In this document: piece by piece, positions 1-5,511 of the stretch
Layout of the letters: every line of letters starts with the position of its first letter
How positions within the stretch are numbered: the first letter of the stretch is position 1
Source: Bacteroidia bacterium
GTDB taxonomy: Bacteria; Bacteroidota; Bacteroidia; NS11-12g; UBA955
Direction of reading: 5' to 3'
NCBI GenBank assembly: GCA_014376345.1
Contig: JACMRS010000121.1
Location: forward strand, 1 to 5,511
Length of the DNA stretch: 5,511 bases
Notes under the pieces: generated by a model
The model's input: only the letters and a program-made list of their open reading frames with translations
What the model was told of the DNA's origin: nothing
Database searches by the model: none
Made by a program: the position numbers and the translations under genes

Positions 1-1401
1 AAGAGCTTTCTCAACATTCAGAATTTTACCTCTTAAAGGCATAATCGCCTGGTATTCTCTGTCGCGGCCTTGTTTAGCTGTTCCACCTGCAGAGTCTCCC
101 TCTACCAGATAAATTTCACAAACAGCAGGATCGGTTTTCGAACAGTCACTCAGTTTACCAGGTAGTCCCATTCCACTCATAGCACCTTTTCTGTGCACCA
201 TTTCACGGGCTTTGCGGGCAGCATGTCTTGCTGTTGCAGCAATAATTACTTTATTGATAATTATTTTTGCTTCCCTTGGATGTTCTTCAAGATAATTACC
301 CAGAATTTCACCAACGCAAATATCTACAGCGCCCATTACATCGTTGTTTCCAAGTTTTGTTTTGGTTTGACCTTCAAACTGTGGCTCCTGAACTTTTACA
401 GAAATTACACCTGTTAGTCCTTCACGGAAATCATCACCTGCAATTTCAAATTTCAGATTTTTGAACATGCCTTCTTTTTCAGCATATCCTTTGAGTGTGC
501 GTGTCAAAGCTCTTCTGAAACCTGCAACGTGAGTACCACCCTCAATTGTATTAATGTTGTTTACATAAGAATGTAAATTTTCAGTATAGCCGGTATTGTA
601 TTGAAAAGCGATTTCAACAGGTACACCCTGTTTTTCACCTTCTGCATAAATAGGTTCAGGAATCAGTTTTTCACGTGTTCCGTCAAGATAAACAACAAAT
701 TCTTTCAATCCACCTTCAGAATAAAATACTTCTTCAGGATAATTGCCTTCTTCATTTTTAGGCTCTCTTCTGTCTGTAAGCGTCAGGGTGATTTTCTTAT
801 TTAGATAAGCCAACTCTCTTAAACGACCAGCAAGTGTTTCATATTTATATTCAGAAACAATAAAAATAGAACTATCCGGAAGGAAAGTCACTTCAGTACC
901 TCTCAAATCCGTTTCACCAACTTGTTTTACATCGTAAAGAGGTTTTCCTATACTGTATTCCTGCTGCCAGATTTTTCCATCACGGAAAACATTTACTTTA
1001 AGGTGAGTAGAAAGCGCGTTTACGCAACTAACACCAACACCGTGCAAACCACCGGAAACCTTATAACTGTCTTTATCAAACTTACCACCGGCGTGCAAAA
1101 CAGTCATAACAACTTCAAGTGCAGAGCGTTGTTCTTTAGTGTGCATTTCAACGGGGATACCACGGCCATCATCTCGAACGGTGATGGAGTTGTCCTCATT
1201 TATATAAACATTAATAACTTTAGCATGGCCCGCAAGAGCTTCATCTATACTGTTGTCAACAACCTCGTAAACTAAGTGATGCAGACCTTTTGGACCCACA
1301 TCTCCAATATACATGGCAGGACGTTTTCTTACTGCTTCGAGACCTTCGAGGACCTGGATGTTATCCGCGCCGTAATCCTGTGATTTGTTTTCTGTGCTCA
1401 T
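1..1401 (-). CDS. gyrB: DNA gyrase subunit B (GyrB), C-terminus beyond window
   Basis: This is the ATPase subunit of DNA gyrase, which with GyrA introduces negative supercoils in the cytoplasm. The frame is open from an ATG at 1401 to the left edge and gives 467 residues; family members usually have about 640-660, so roughly the last quarter is missing. The GHKL ATPase domain comes first: YEVVDNSIDEA at 45-55 (E46 the likely general base, N50 the Mg contact), DDGRGIP at 77-83 and the glycine-rich GGLHGVGVSCVNALS at 117-131. The transducer domain follows, with QTKTKL at 345-350, whose K347 is the QTK-loop lysine that reaches the ATP. The Toprim domain begins with EGDSAGG at 434-440 (E434 the metal-binding glutamate), and PLRGKILNVEKA near 455-466 is typical of GyrB. 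No frameshift or missing key residue is seen. ParE is the alternative, but the Toprim neighbourhood reads as GyrB. The leader is A-rich with no Shine-Dalgarno sequence. Confidence 0.97.
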   Translation of the reverse strand, partial: MSTENKSQDYGADNIQVLEGLEAVRKRPAMYIGDVGPKGLHHLVYEVVDNSIDEALAGHAKVINVYINEDNSITVRDDGRGIPVEMHTKEQRSALEVVMTVLHAGGKFDKDSYKVSGGLHGVGVSCVNALSTHLKVNVFRDGKIWQQEYSIGKPLYDVKQVGETDLRGTEVTFLPDSSIFIVSEYKYETLAGRLRELAYLNKKITLTLTDRREPKNEEGNYPEEVFYSEGGLKEFVVYLDGTREKLIPEPIYAEGEKQGVPVEIAFQYNTGYTENLHSYVNNINTIEGGTHVAGFRRALTRTLKGYAEKEGMFKNLKFEIAGDDFREGLTGVISVKVQEPQFEGQTKTKLGNNDVMGAVDICVGEILGNYLEEHPREAKIIINKVIIAATARHAARKAREMVHRKGAMSGMGLPGKLSDCSKTDPAVCEIYLVEGDSAGGTAKQGRDREYQAIMPLRGKILNVEKAL

Positions 1402-1428
1402 TCTTATTTTTGATACTCAATTAAAGCG

Positions 1429-1436
1429 TAAATATA
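1429..1436 (-). promoter_or_regulatory. Candidate -7 box of the gyrB promoter
   Basis: Read on the minus strand this is TATATTTA, one base away from the Bacteroidota -7 consensus TAnnTTTG. It ends 27 bases before the gyrB ATG, which allows a short leader. A TTG lies about 24 bases further upstream, slightly long for the -33 element, so only the -7 half is reasonably supported. In AT-rich DNA such a match can arise by chance. Confidence 0.4.
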
Positions 1437-1450
1437 AGCCCGAAAGCCCG
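1436..1450. repeat. Short direct repeat AAGCCCG x2 next to the gyrB -7 box
   Basis: AAGCCCG occurs at 1436-1442 and again at 1444-1450, 8 bp apart, in an otherwise AT-rich spacer. It overlaps the upstream edge of the candidate gyrB -7 box, where a regulator or a supercoiling-sensitive discriminator could act. No known binding site is recognised, and chance is a reasonable explanation. Confidence 0.35.
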
Positions 1451-1543
1451 TTTAACCTAACAATAATTCCGTAATTTCCCACAGGTTTTATACAGTTTTG
1501 GCAGGAAAGTTTTTGTGTTCAAAAAAACAACCTGAAATGTTCT

Positions 1544-1585
1544 ATTTAAGGCGTTTCTAATAACCTTTAAATCAGCTTTTTTTTT
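1544..1585 (+). terminator. Weak stem-loop followed by a T9 tract
   Basis: ATTTAAGG at 1544-1551 pairs with CCTTTAAAT at 1564-1572, giving eight base pairs with one bulged T around a 12-base loop. Four bases later a run of nine T follows (1577-1585). The arrangement resembles an intrinsic terminator read on the plus strand, but the stem is AT-rich and there is no plus-strand gene upstream in the window. It may only insulate the glycosyltransferase promoter, or be fortuitous. Confidence 0.25.
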
Positions 1586-1704
1586 GGGGTCGAAACTCCT
1601 GGCAAAAAACATTAATAAATTAAACTGTCCTATCAGATTAATACCTAAAAGTCAGAAAATCACTTTGACTCACAAACAATTACAAACAACCCGAATATAT
1701 CACT

Positions 1705-1712
1705 TATTTTTG
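1705..1712 (+). promoter_or_regulatory. Candidate -7 box (TATTTTTG) of the glycosyltransferase gene
   Basis: TATTTTTG matches the Bacteroidota -7 consensus TAnnTTTG exactly and ends only six bases before the ATG at 1719. If it is used, transcription would begin at or within a few bases of the start codon, giving a leaderless or nearly leaderless mRNA. No clear -33 TTTG lies at the usual distance; the nearest one (1664-1667) is too far upstream. Confidence 0.5.
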
Positions 1713-1718
1713 CGCCTG

Positions 1719-2465
1719 ATGATAAAAGGCAAAAAACTGGTAATCGTTTTGCCCGCATACAACGCGGCAAAAACCCTGGAGCAAACCTACCGTGAGATTC
1801 CCTTTGATATTGTTGACGAAGTGGTACTTGTAGACGACAATAGCAGAGACAATACTGTGGATGTAGGTACACACCTTGGTATTAAACACATCGTTCGCCA
1901 TGAAAAAAACAAGGGTTATGGCGGAAACCAGAAAAGTTGTTATACTAAAGCCCTTTCCATTGGTGCCGATATCATTATCATGCTTCACCCTGATTATCAA
2001 TACACTCCACTGCTGATCGAAAGCATGGCGTATATGATTGCCAATGATGTTTACCCTGTTGTTTATGGCTCACGAATTCTTGGTAAAGGTGCCCTGAAAG
2101 GTGGCATGCCTTATTACAAATATGTGGCTAACAGATTGCTAACACTCGGTCAAAATATTCTTTTAAGTCAAAAACTGTCTGAATACCACACCGGTTACCG
2201 GGCTTTCAGCAAAGAAATATTTACGAAAATTAATATTCAGGCAAATTCTGATGATTTTGTTTTTGATAATGAAATGACTGCTCAGATATTTTATGCGGGA
2301 TATGATATTGCAGAAATAACCTGTCCTACGAAATATTTTGATGATGCTTCTTCAATTAATTTTAAAAGAAGCAGCATTTATGGTTTAGGCGTAATCAGAG
2401 TGTCAATACAATACCGCCTTCAGAAATGGGGACTCGGAAATTTTAAAATCTTTAAAGCTTCTTAA
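1719..2465 (+). CDS. Family 2 glycosyltransferase (polyprenyl-phosphate sugar transferase type)
   Basis: The product has 248 residues and one GT-A fold of glycosyltransferase family 2, the family that includes dolichol-phosphate mannosyltransferase. Seen in the sequence: the opening strand VIVLPAYNAAKTL at 8-20, the nucleotide-binding VLVDDNS at 36-42, NKGYGGNQ at 64-71, the metal-site motif MLHPDYQY at 88-95 with D92 in the DxD position, GSR at 117-119, EYHTGYRAF at 155-163 and DFVFDNEM at 179-186. There is no C-terminal membrane segment, so it is probably cytosolic or peripheral and likely transfers a sugar from an NDP-sugar to a lipid or glycan acceptor; donor and acceptor cannot be read from sequence. 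I chose the ATG at 1719 because the fold starts there and a -7-like box lies just upstream; a TTG at 1584 would add 45 residues with no family character. It stands alone on the plus strand and its stop abuts the stop of the next, convergent gene. Confidence 0.9.
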   Translation: MIKGKKLVIVLPAYNAAKTLEQTYREIPFDIVDEVVLVDDNSRDNTVDVGTHLGIKHIVRHEKNKGYGGNQKSCYTKALSIGADIIIMLHPDYQYTPLLIESMAYMIANDVYPVVYGSRILGKGALKGGMPYYKYVANRLLTLGQNILLSQKLSEYHTGYRAFSKEIFTKINIQANSDDFVFDNEMTAQIFYAGYDIAEITCPTKYFDDASSINFKRSSIYGLGVIRVSIQYRLQKWGLGNFKIFKAS

Positions 2466-3020
2466 TCACTCGTTGATTTTGAAAGCATTGAAAAATCTTG
2501 CCGCAGCTGCATTTTTATCCTTGCCTTTTTTACTGACAACCTGATTAAAATAAAGTCTGCTGCCTGCAAGAATCATTTGAATTGTAATCACAGAATTCTG
2601 CGCCGGATATTCAAATCTCACTTCCCTGCCTTCATATTTTCCGAGTGCAATATTCTTTTTAGAAAAAATTCTTCCTGATACATTGTTGGCGGAATTCTGA
2701 ATAATTTGATTAAAAAATTCATCGTAAGTTTCTTTCTTCCATTTCTTTAATTCCAATGCTGTATCGCTGTAATCAGTATAAGAAACCATGTATTCGGTGT
2801 TGTCCTCTTCATCATCCGAAGCATCATAATTAAACATGTTTACAGTAAGCAAACCCAACTTTGATTCTACTTCTTTAGTTACCGGAAATGGTTCATTTGG
2901 AAACTGCGCACTAAATCTGCCTTCCTGAGAAGTAAAGTTTTTCCAGTCTATTACACCACAAATAAAAAGTGAAGCAGCAAGCAGCTGTAAAAGAATATTA
3001 ATTTTGTATTTGAACTTCAC
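2466..3020 (-). CDS. Small exported protein with PsbP-like outline, function unknown
   Basis: The product has 184 residues with a basic N-terminus and a hydrophobic segment at about 9-24 (ILLQLLAASLFICG) that looks like a signal peptide or membrane anchor. C21 lacks a good lipobox, because I precedes it. The mature part begins W26xxF and SQEGRFSAQFP (31-41), followed by an acidic patch at 69-73, YMVSYTDY at 77-84, LGKYEGREVRFEYP at 126-139, GSRLYFNQVV at 153-162 and RFFNAFKI at 175-182. This order resembles small periplasmic proteins with a PsbP-like (DUF1795-like) fold; the assignment rests on pattern memory and no catalytic residues are apparent. Translation starts at GTG (3020-3018): the frame has a TGA a few codons upstream and no earlier start. 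The gene lies 19 bp after the lipoprotein gene and is the last of the fumC run. Its TGA is directly adjacent to the glycosyltransferase stop. Confidence 0.8.
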   Translation of the reverse strand: MKFKYKINILLQLLAASLFICGVIDWKNFTSQEGRFSAQFPNEPFPVTKEVESKLGLLTVNMFNYDASDDEEDNTEYMVSYTDYSDTALELKKWKKETYDEFFNQIIQNSANNVSGRIFSKKNIALGKYEGREVRFEYPAQNSVITIQMILAGSRLYFNQVVSKKGKDKNAAAARFFNAFKINE

Positions 3021-3039
3021 AATCTTAAAAAATCAGAAA

Positions 3040-3579
3040 TTATAACTCTTTAAATGAATACATTATTTTACTCATTTTTTCTTTATACTCATCCTGCTTA
3101 CTCATCAGTGTCCACGACATTATCTGATAATAAGTTTCCTTTCCTTCAATAAACGCAATAGTATAAAACGCATCAATTCCCTCAACTGTTCCTGTAAAAG
3201 TTAAAAGTCGTGCAGGCAATTTATTGATTACTGTATCGATAATTTTCGATTTCTTAGGACTTTTTAATGTTGCTTCAAATCCGTCTATTAACAAATTCGC
3301 ATATCCCTGAATATTATCTTCGTACTGTTCTGTAAGATTATTATCTACTAAAGCTTTGTTAAGCTCAGACTTTGATTCATCAATAACTATTACATAAAAC
3401 TCTTTCGAACCATTCATATACTGCAAAGAAGCTTCATCATTAAGATTGGTAGCTTTTGTAAGATAATCAGGAATTGATAATGTGTATTTATTCTGATATC
3501 GAACTACTTGCTCTTTGTCAAAGGATTCGCATGAATTCAATGATACTAATATCAAAAGCAGAATTATTATTTTTTTCAT
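3040..3579 (-). CDS. Small lipoprotein of unknown function, possibly PsbP-like
   Basis: The 179-residue product starts MKK, then a hydrophobic stretch at 4-14 and a lipobox-like LNSC with C17 as the likely lipidated residue, so it is predicted to be a lipoprotein. The acidic, charged residues right after the cysteine (ESFDKE) would suit Bacteroidota lipoproteins sent to the outer membrane or surface, but this is only suggestive. The mature part has YTLSIPDYL at 32-40, EASLQYMN at 49-56, FYVIVIDES at 61-69, LPARLLTFTG at 121-130, FYTIAFIEGKETYYQI at 138-153 and a C-terminal IMYSFKEL. Size and the terminal S/A-F-K pattern resemble the following gene product, so the two may share a fold. No enzyme motif is recognised. 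The gene begins 24 bp after the fumC stop and is followed 19 bp later by the second exported protein. The ATG at 3579 is preferred because it places the signal at the N-terminus. Confidence 0.85.
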   Translation of the reverse strand: MKKIIILLLILVSLNSCESFDKEQVVRYQNKYTLSIPDYLTKATNLNDEASLQYMNGSKEFYVIVIDESKSELNKALVDNNLTEQYEDNIQGYANLLIDGFEATLKSPKKSKIIDTVINKLPARLLTFTGTVEGIDAFYTIAFIEGKETYYQIMSWTLMSKQDEYKEKMSKIMYSFKEL

Positions 3580-3583
3580 AGCT

Positions 3584-3591
3584 TAAATATA
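3584..3591 (-). promoter_or_regulatory. Possible internal -7 box before the lipoprotein gene
   Basis: TATATTTA on the minus strand differs from TAnnTTTG only at the last base and ends four bases before the lipoprotein ATG, inside the 24-bp gap after fumC. It could drive a nearly leaderless transcript of the two exported-protein genes independently of fumC. No -33 element is seen, and the AT-rich gap makes a chance match likely. Confidence 0.25.
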
Positions 3592-3603
3592 ATTGTCAGT
3601 AAA

Positions 3604-5040
3604 TTATTTAACACTTTCATCAGGATCGCCGATCATAGTTTCCGGTCTTACCCATTCATCAAACTCTTCATTTGTAAGTAGTTTTAGTTCAACAGCTGCC
3701 TGCTTAAGAGTCAGGTTTTCTTTGTGTGCTTTCTTTGCAATTTTTGCTGCATTTTCATAACCAATCTTAGTATTTAAAGCAGTTACAAGCATCAGTGAAT
3801 TGTCAACTTTCTTTTTAATTTCTTCAAGATTAGGTTCAATTCCCTGAGCACAATTCTCATCAAAACTCAAACATGCTTCACCCACAAGTCTTGCACTTGA
3901 AAGTACATTTGCTGCGATCATCGGTTTAAATACATTCAACTCAAAATGACCGTTGCTTCCGCCAATACTTACTGCCACATCATTTCCCATTACCTGAGCG
4001 CAAACCATTGTCAATGCTTCACATTGTGTTGGATTTACCTTACCCGGCATAATTGAAGATCCCGGTTCATTATCTGGAATGATAATTTCGCCAATACCGC
4101 TTCTGGGACCGCTGCTCAGCATTCTGATATCGTTTCCTATTTTCATTAAACTGACAGCAACTCTTTTTATCATACCATGCAATTCAACCATGGCATCATG
4201 GGCTGCAAGAGCTTCAAATTTATTCGCAGCTGTTCTGAAAGGAAGCTCTGTTAATTCTGAAATATTTTTAGCAACCAATTCTGAATATCCCTTTGGTGTG
4301 TTTATACCAGTACCTACTGCTGTTCCACCTAAAGCCAGTTCTGCCGCAGGTATCAGCGATCTGTTAATGGCATCAATACCATTTCTCAACTGCTGCACAT
4401 AACCACTAAATTCCTGACCAAGTGTTAATGGCGTGGCATCCATAAAATGGGTGCGTCCTATTTTAATGATATCTTTAAACTCTCTTGATTTATGTTTTAA
4501 TGTGGTTTTAAGAGCCTGTATCCCCGGAATGGTGTAGTCTATTACCTGTTTGTAAACAGCGATGCTCATGGCAGTAGGAAAAGTATCGTTGCTGCTCTGT
4601 GACTTATTGACATCATCATTTGGATGAAGCACTTTTTCTTCGTCAGTGAGCTTACCACCGCTAATTACATGTGCACGGTTGGCGATTACTTCATTCACGT
4701 TCATGTTACTTTGAGTGCCGCTGCCTGTTTGCCAAATTACAAGTGGAAACTGATCGTCGAGCTTTCCTGCACTAATTTCATCGCATACTTTGCCAATCAT
4801 GTCGCTTTTTTCTTTTGAAAGAACACCAAGCTGGTGATTAGTCATTGCAGCTGCTTTTTTCAGAATAGCAAAAGCACGGATAATTTCTATTGGCATTCTT
4901 TGATTAACACCACCAATTTTGAAGTTTTGAACCGACCTTTGAGTTTGAGCACCCCAATAAACATTTGCAGGTACTTTAACCTCGCCCATGGTATCTTTTT
5001 CAATCCTGAAATCCTGATTACTACTATCTGATGTTGACAT
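3604..5040 (-). CDS. fumC: Class II fumarate hydratase (fumarase C)
   Basis: Fumarase C interconverts fumarate and L-malate in the TCA cycle as an iron-independent cytosolic homotetramer. The 478-residue length fits the class (E. coli FumC has 467). Motifs in order: the N-terminal FRIEKDTMGEVKVP at 11-24, the active-site TGSGTQSNMNVNEV at 105-118, HPNDDVN at 139-145 (the B-site HPND), SSNDTFPTA at 149-157, GRTHFMDATPLTLGQE at 195-210 with H198 the likely catalytic histidine, and the superfamily signature GSSIMPGKVNPTQCE at 327-341 with S328 the likely catalytic base and K334 and N336 binding substrate. GIGEIIIPDNEPGSS (315-329) and the VNPTQCEALTMV context favour fumarase over aspartase or argininosuccinate lyase. 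The ATG at 5040 is the only upstream start before an in-frame TAA. The leader is A-rich with no Shine-Dalgarno sequence. It appears to head a run with the two exported-protein genes downstream. Confidence 0.96.
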   Translation of the reverse strand: MSTSDSSNQDFRIEKDTMGEVKVPANVYWGAQTQRSVQNFKIGGVNQRMPIEIIRAFAILKKAAAMTNHQLGVLSKEKSDMIGKVCDEISAGKLDDQFPLVIWQTGSGTQSNMNVNEVIANRAHVISGGKLTDEEKVLHPNDDVNKSQSSNDTFPTAMSIAVYKQVIDYTIPGIQALKTTLKHKSREFKDIIKIGRTHFMDATPLTLGQEFSGYVQQLRNGIDAINRSLIPAAELALGGTAVGTGINTPKGYSELVAKNISELTELPFRTAANKFEALAAHDAMVELHGMIKRVAVSLMKIGNDIRMLSSGPRSGIGEIIIPDNEPGSSIMPGKVNPTQCEALTMVCAQVMGNDVAVSIGGSNGHFELNVFKPMIAANVLSSARLVGEACLSFDENCAQGIEPNLEEIKKKVDNSLMLVTALNTKIGYENAAKIAKKAHKENLTLKQAAVELKLLTNEEFDEWVRPETMIGDPDESVK

Positions 5041-5062
5041 AATGCTTATTTTTACTTAAGCG

Positions 5063-5070
5063 CAAATGTA
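5063..5070 (-). promoter_or_regulatory. Candidate -7 box (TACATTTG) of the fumC promoter
   Basis: On the minus strand TACATTTG matches the Bacteroidota -7 consensus TAnnTTTG exactly, 22 bases before the fumC ATG, giving a leader of roughly 15-20 bases. Upstream at the right distance there is only a T-rich stretch, not a clear TTTG. Because it lies after the stem-loop that follows the DUF218 gene, it supports fumC starting its own transcription unit. Confidence 0.55.
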
Positions 5071-5105
5071 CATAATTGTATTAAATAAAAAGCCCTGCTA
5101 TTATC

Positions 5106-5141
5106 AGTGCAAAGGATAAATATAAACTATTTATCAGCACT
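5106..5141 (-). terminator. Bipartite stem-loop at the end of the DUF218 gene
   Basis: GATAAATA (5115-5122) and TATTTATC (5128-5135) form a perfect 8-bp stem with the 5-base loop TAAAC. Outside it, AGTGC (5106-5110) pairs with GCACT (5137-5141), extending the structure by five GC-containing pairs across an internal loop of 4 and 1 bases. It overlaps the TGA of the DUF218 gene. On the minus strand a TTTTT run comes only about 15 bases later (5091-5087), so it is not a textbook intrinsic terminator, but it could end or protect the 3' end of that transcript. Confidence 0.4.
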
Positions 5142-5511
5142 TCCCTGTGATCCTGTAAACCAGGGTTCCGAAAAATTCTTTCAGTAACAAATCCCATGAA
5201 AACAGTGCCTTTGAGTTGGGAACAACAATATTCATTACAGAAGCATCGCGCACACCTGAAGAAATAACCTGCACCGGAAACGGATCAAAACTCACATTTT
5301 GCTTTTTAAAACAAGCCGCTGCCCTCGGAATATGCATTGCTGAGGTAATCAGCAGCGACTTTGTGCTTATTTTCATTGAATTAAGTATTTTTGAAGTGTA
5401 CACAGCATTTTCGTATGTATTTCTGCTTTCAGTTTCAGCAATTACAGCACTGTCCGGAATGCCGCATTGAAAAAGATACTCTTTAACATACTGCGATTCT
5501 ATTTTCTTAAT
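5134..5511 (-). CDS. YdcF/SanA/ElyC-like DUF218 protein, N-terminus beyond window
   Basis: The frame is open from the right edge to a TGA at 5136-5134 and gives the last 125 residues of a DUF218 protein. Counting from the first visible residue, ESQYVKEYLFQCGIP occupies 5-19, ETESRNTYENA 26-36, and LLITSAMHIPRAAACFKK 53-70; these are the hallmark segments of the domain, with the conserved E, R, T, EN and H/R positions present. It ends with WDLLLKEFFGTLVYR, the usual C-terminal helix. A GTG at 5403 could start an 89-residue frame, but the motifs upstream of it show that the gene begins outside the window. Family members such as SanA and ElyC in enterobacteria are membrane-anchored and affect envelope integrity and peptidoglycan or lipid-carrier steps; the substrate here is unknown. 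It reads in the same direction as fumC but is separated from it by 93 bp with a stem-loop and a promoter candidate. Confidence 0.88.
   Translation of the reverse strand: MKKIESQYVKEYLFQCGIPDSAVIAETESRNTYENAVYTSKILNSMKISTKSLLITSAMHIPRAAACFKKQNVSFDPFPVQVISSGVRDASVMNIVVPNSKALFSWDLLLKEFFGTLVYRITGKC

Larger units (their letters stand above)
1402..1718. other. Divergent intergenic spacer between gyrB and the glycosyltransferase gene
   Basis: This 317-bp AT-rich stretch separates two divergent genes. I see no convincing coding sequence: the glycosyltransferase frame can be extended back to a TTG at 1584, but the added residues lie outside the glycosyltransferase fold. The spacer holds a gyrB -7-like box (1429-1436), a direct repeat of AAGCCCG (1436-1442 and 1444-1450), two imperfect ACAG-TTTT units about 11 bp apart (1481-1502), a bulged stem-loop beside a T9 tract (1544-1585), and a -7-like box for the plus-strand gene (1705-1712). 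No tRNA or recognisable riboswitch was found. Confidence 0.7.

Noticed and set aside
922..1275. 117-codon open frame on the plus strand
   Set aside because: It is antisense to the ATPase domain of gyrB, which is unmistakable in the other direction, and shows no family features of its own.
1584..1718. N-terminal extension of the glycosyltransferase from a TTG start
   Set aside because: The 45 extra residues lie before the GT2 fold, begin in a T9 tract with a rare start codon and overlap the likely promoter; the ATG at 1719 fits better.
1704..2000. 98-codon open frame on the minus strand
   Set aside because: It runs opposite to the well-supported glycosyltransferase and has no recognisable motif.
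2464..2478. Bidirectional terminator at the glycosyltransferase/exported-protein junction
   Set aside because: The stem AATCA/TGATT is only five AT-rich pairs with no proper T-run, too weak to call.
4079..4402. 107-codon open frame on the plus strand
   Set aside because: It is the complement of the fumC active-site region; the hydrophobic composition is a by-product of the fumC codons.
5134..5403. A separate 89-residue gene starting at GTG 5403
   Set aside because: The frame continues upstream without a stop to the window edge and that part carries conserved DUF218 residues, so it is the end of a longer gene.
5216..5470. 84-codon open frame on the plus strand
   Set aside because: It is antisense to the DUF218 gene, whose SRNTYENA and TSAMHIPRA motifs identify the real strand and frame.

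Overview
The window looks like an ordinary chromosomal segment of a member of the Bacteroidota. The evidence is low GC, A-rich leaders with no Shine-Dalgarno sequence, -7-like boxes of the Bacteroidota type (TAnnTTTG) close upstream of several starts, and the style of the encoded proteins (a short N-terminal lipoprotein signal, small exported proteins with a PsbP-like outline). The genus cannot be fixed from the sequence alone.

Layout. Positions 1-1401 (minus) hold the first 467 residues of DNA gyrase subunit B; its C-terminal part lies beyond the left edge. A 317-bp divergent spacer (1402-1718) follows. It carries a gyrB promoter candidate, a weak stem-loop next to a T9 tract, and a -7-like box that almost touches the next start. 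Positions 1719-2465 (plus) encode a 248-residue soluble family 2 glycosyltransferase of the polyprenyl-phosphate sugar transferase type. It converges with no intervening base on a three-gene minus-strand run. In transcription order this is fumC (class II fumarase, 5040-3604), a small lipoprotein (3579-3040) and a small exported protein with a PsbP-like outline (3020-2466), with gaps of 24 and 19 bp. Upstream of fumC, after a 93-bp spacer with a bipartite stem-loop and a good -7 box, lies the C-terminal 125 residues of a YdcF/SanA-like (DUF218) envelope protein (5511-5134, minus), cut by the right edge.

How the parts relate. gyrB (DNA supercoiling) and fumC (TCA cycle) are housekeeping genes. 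The glycosyltransferase, the DUF218 protein and the two small exported proteins point to the cell envelope, but nothing shows that they form one pathway. I see no mobile element, CRISPR array, tRNA, rRNA or defence system. The points most worth a second look are the tight fumC/exported-protein cluster, the possible leaderless start of the glycosyltransferase, the stem-loop between the DUF218 gene and fumC, and the zero-spacer convergence at 2465/2466.
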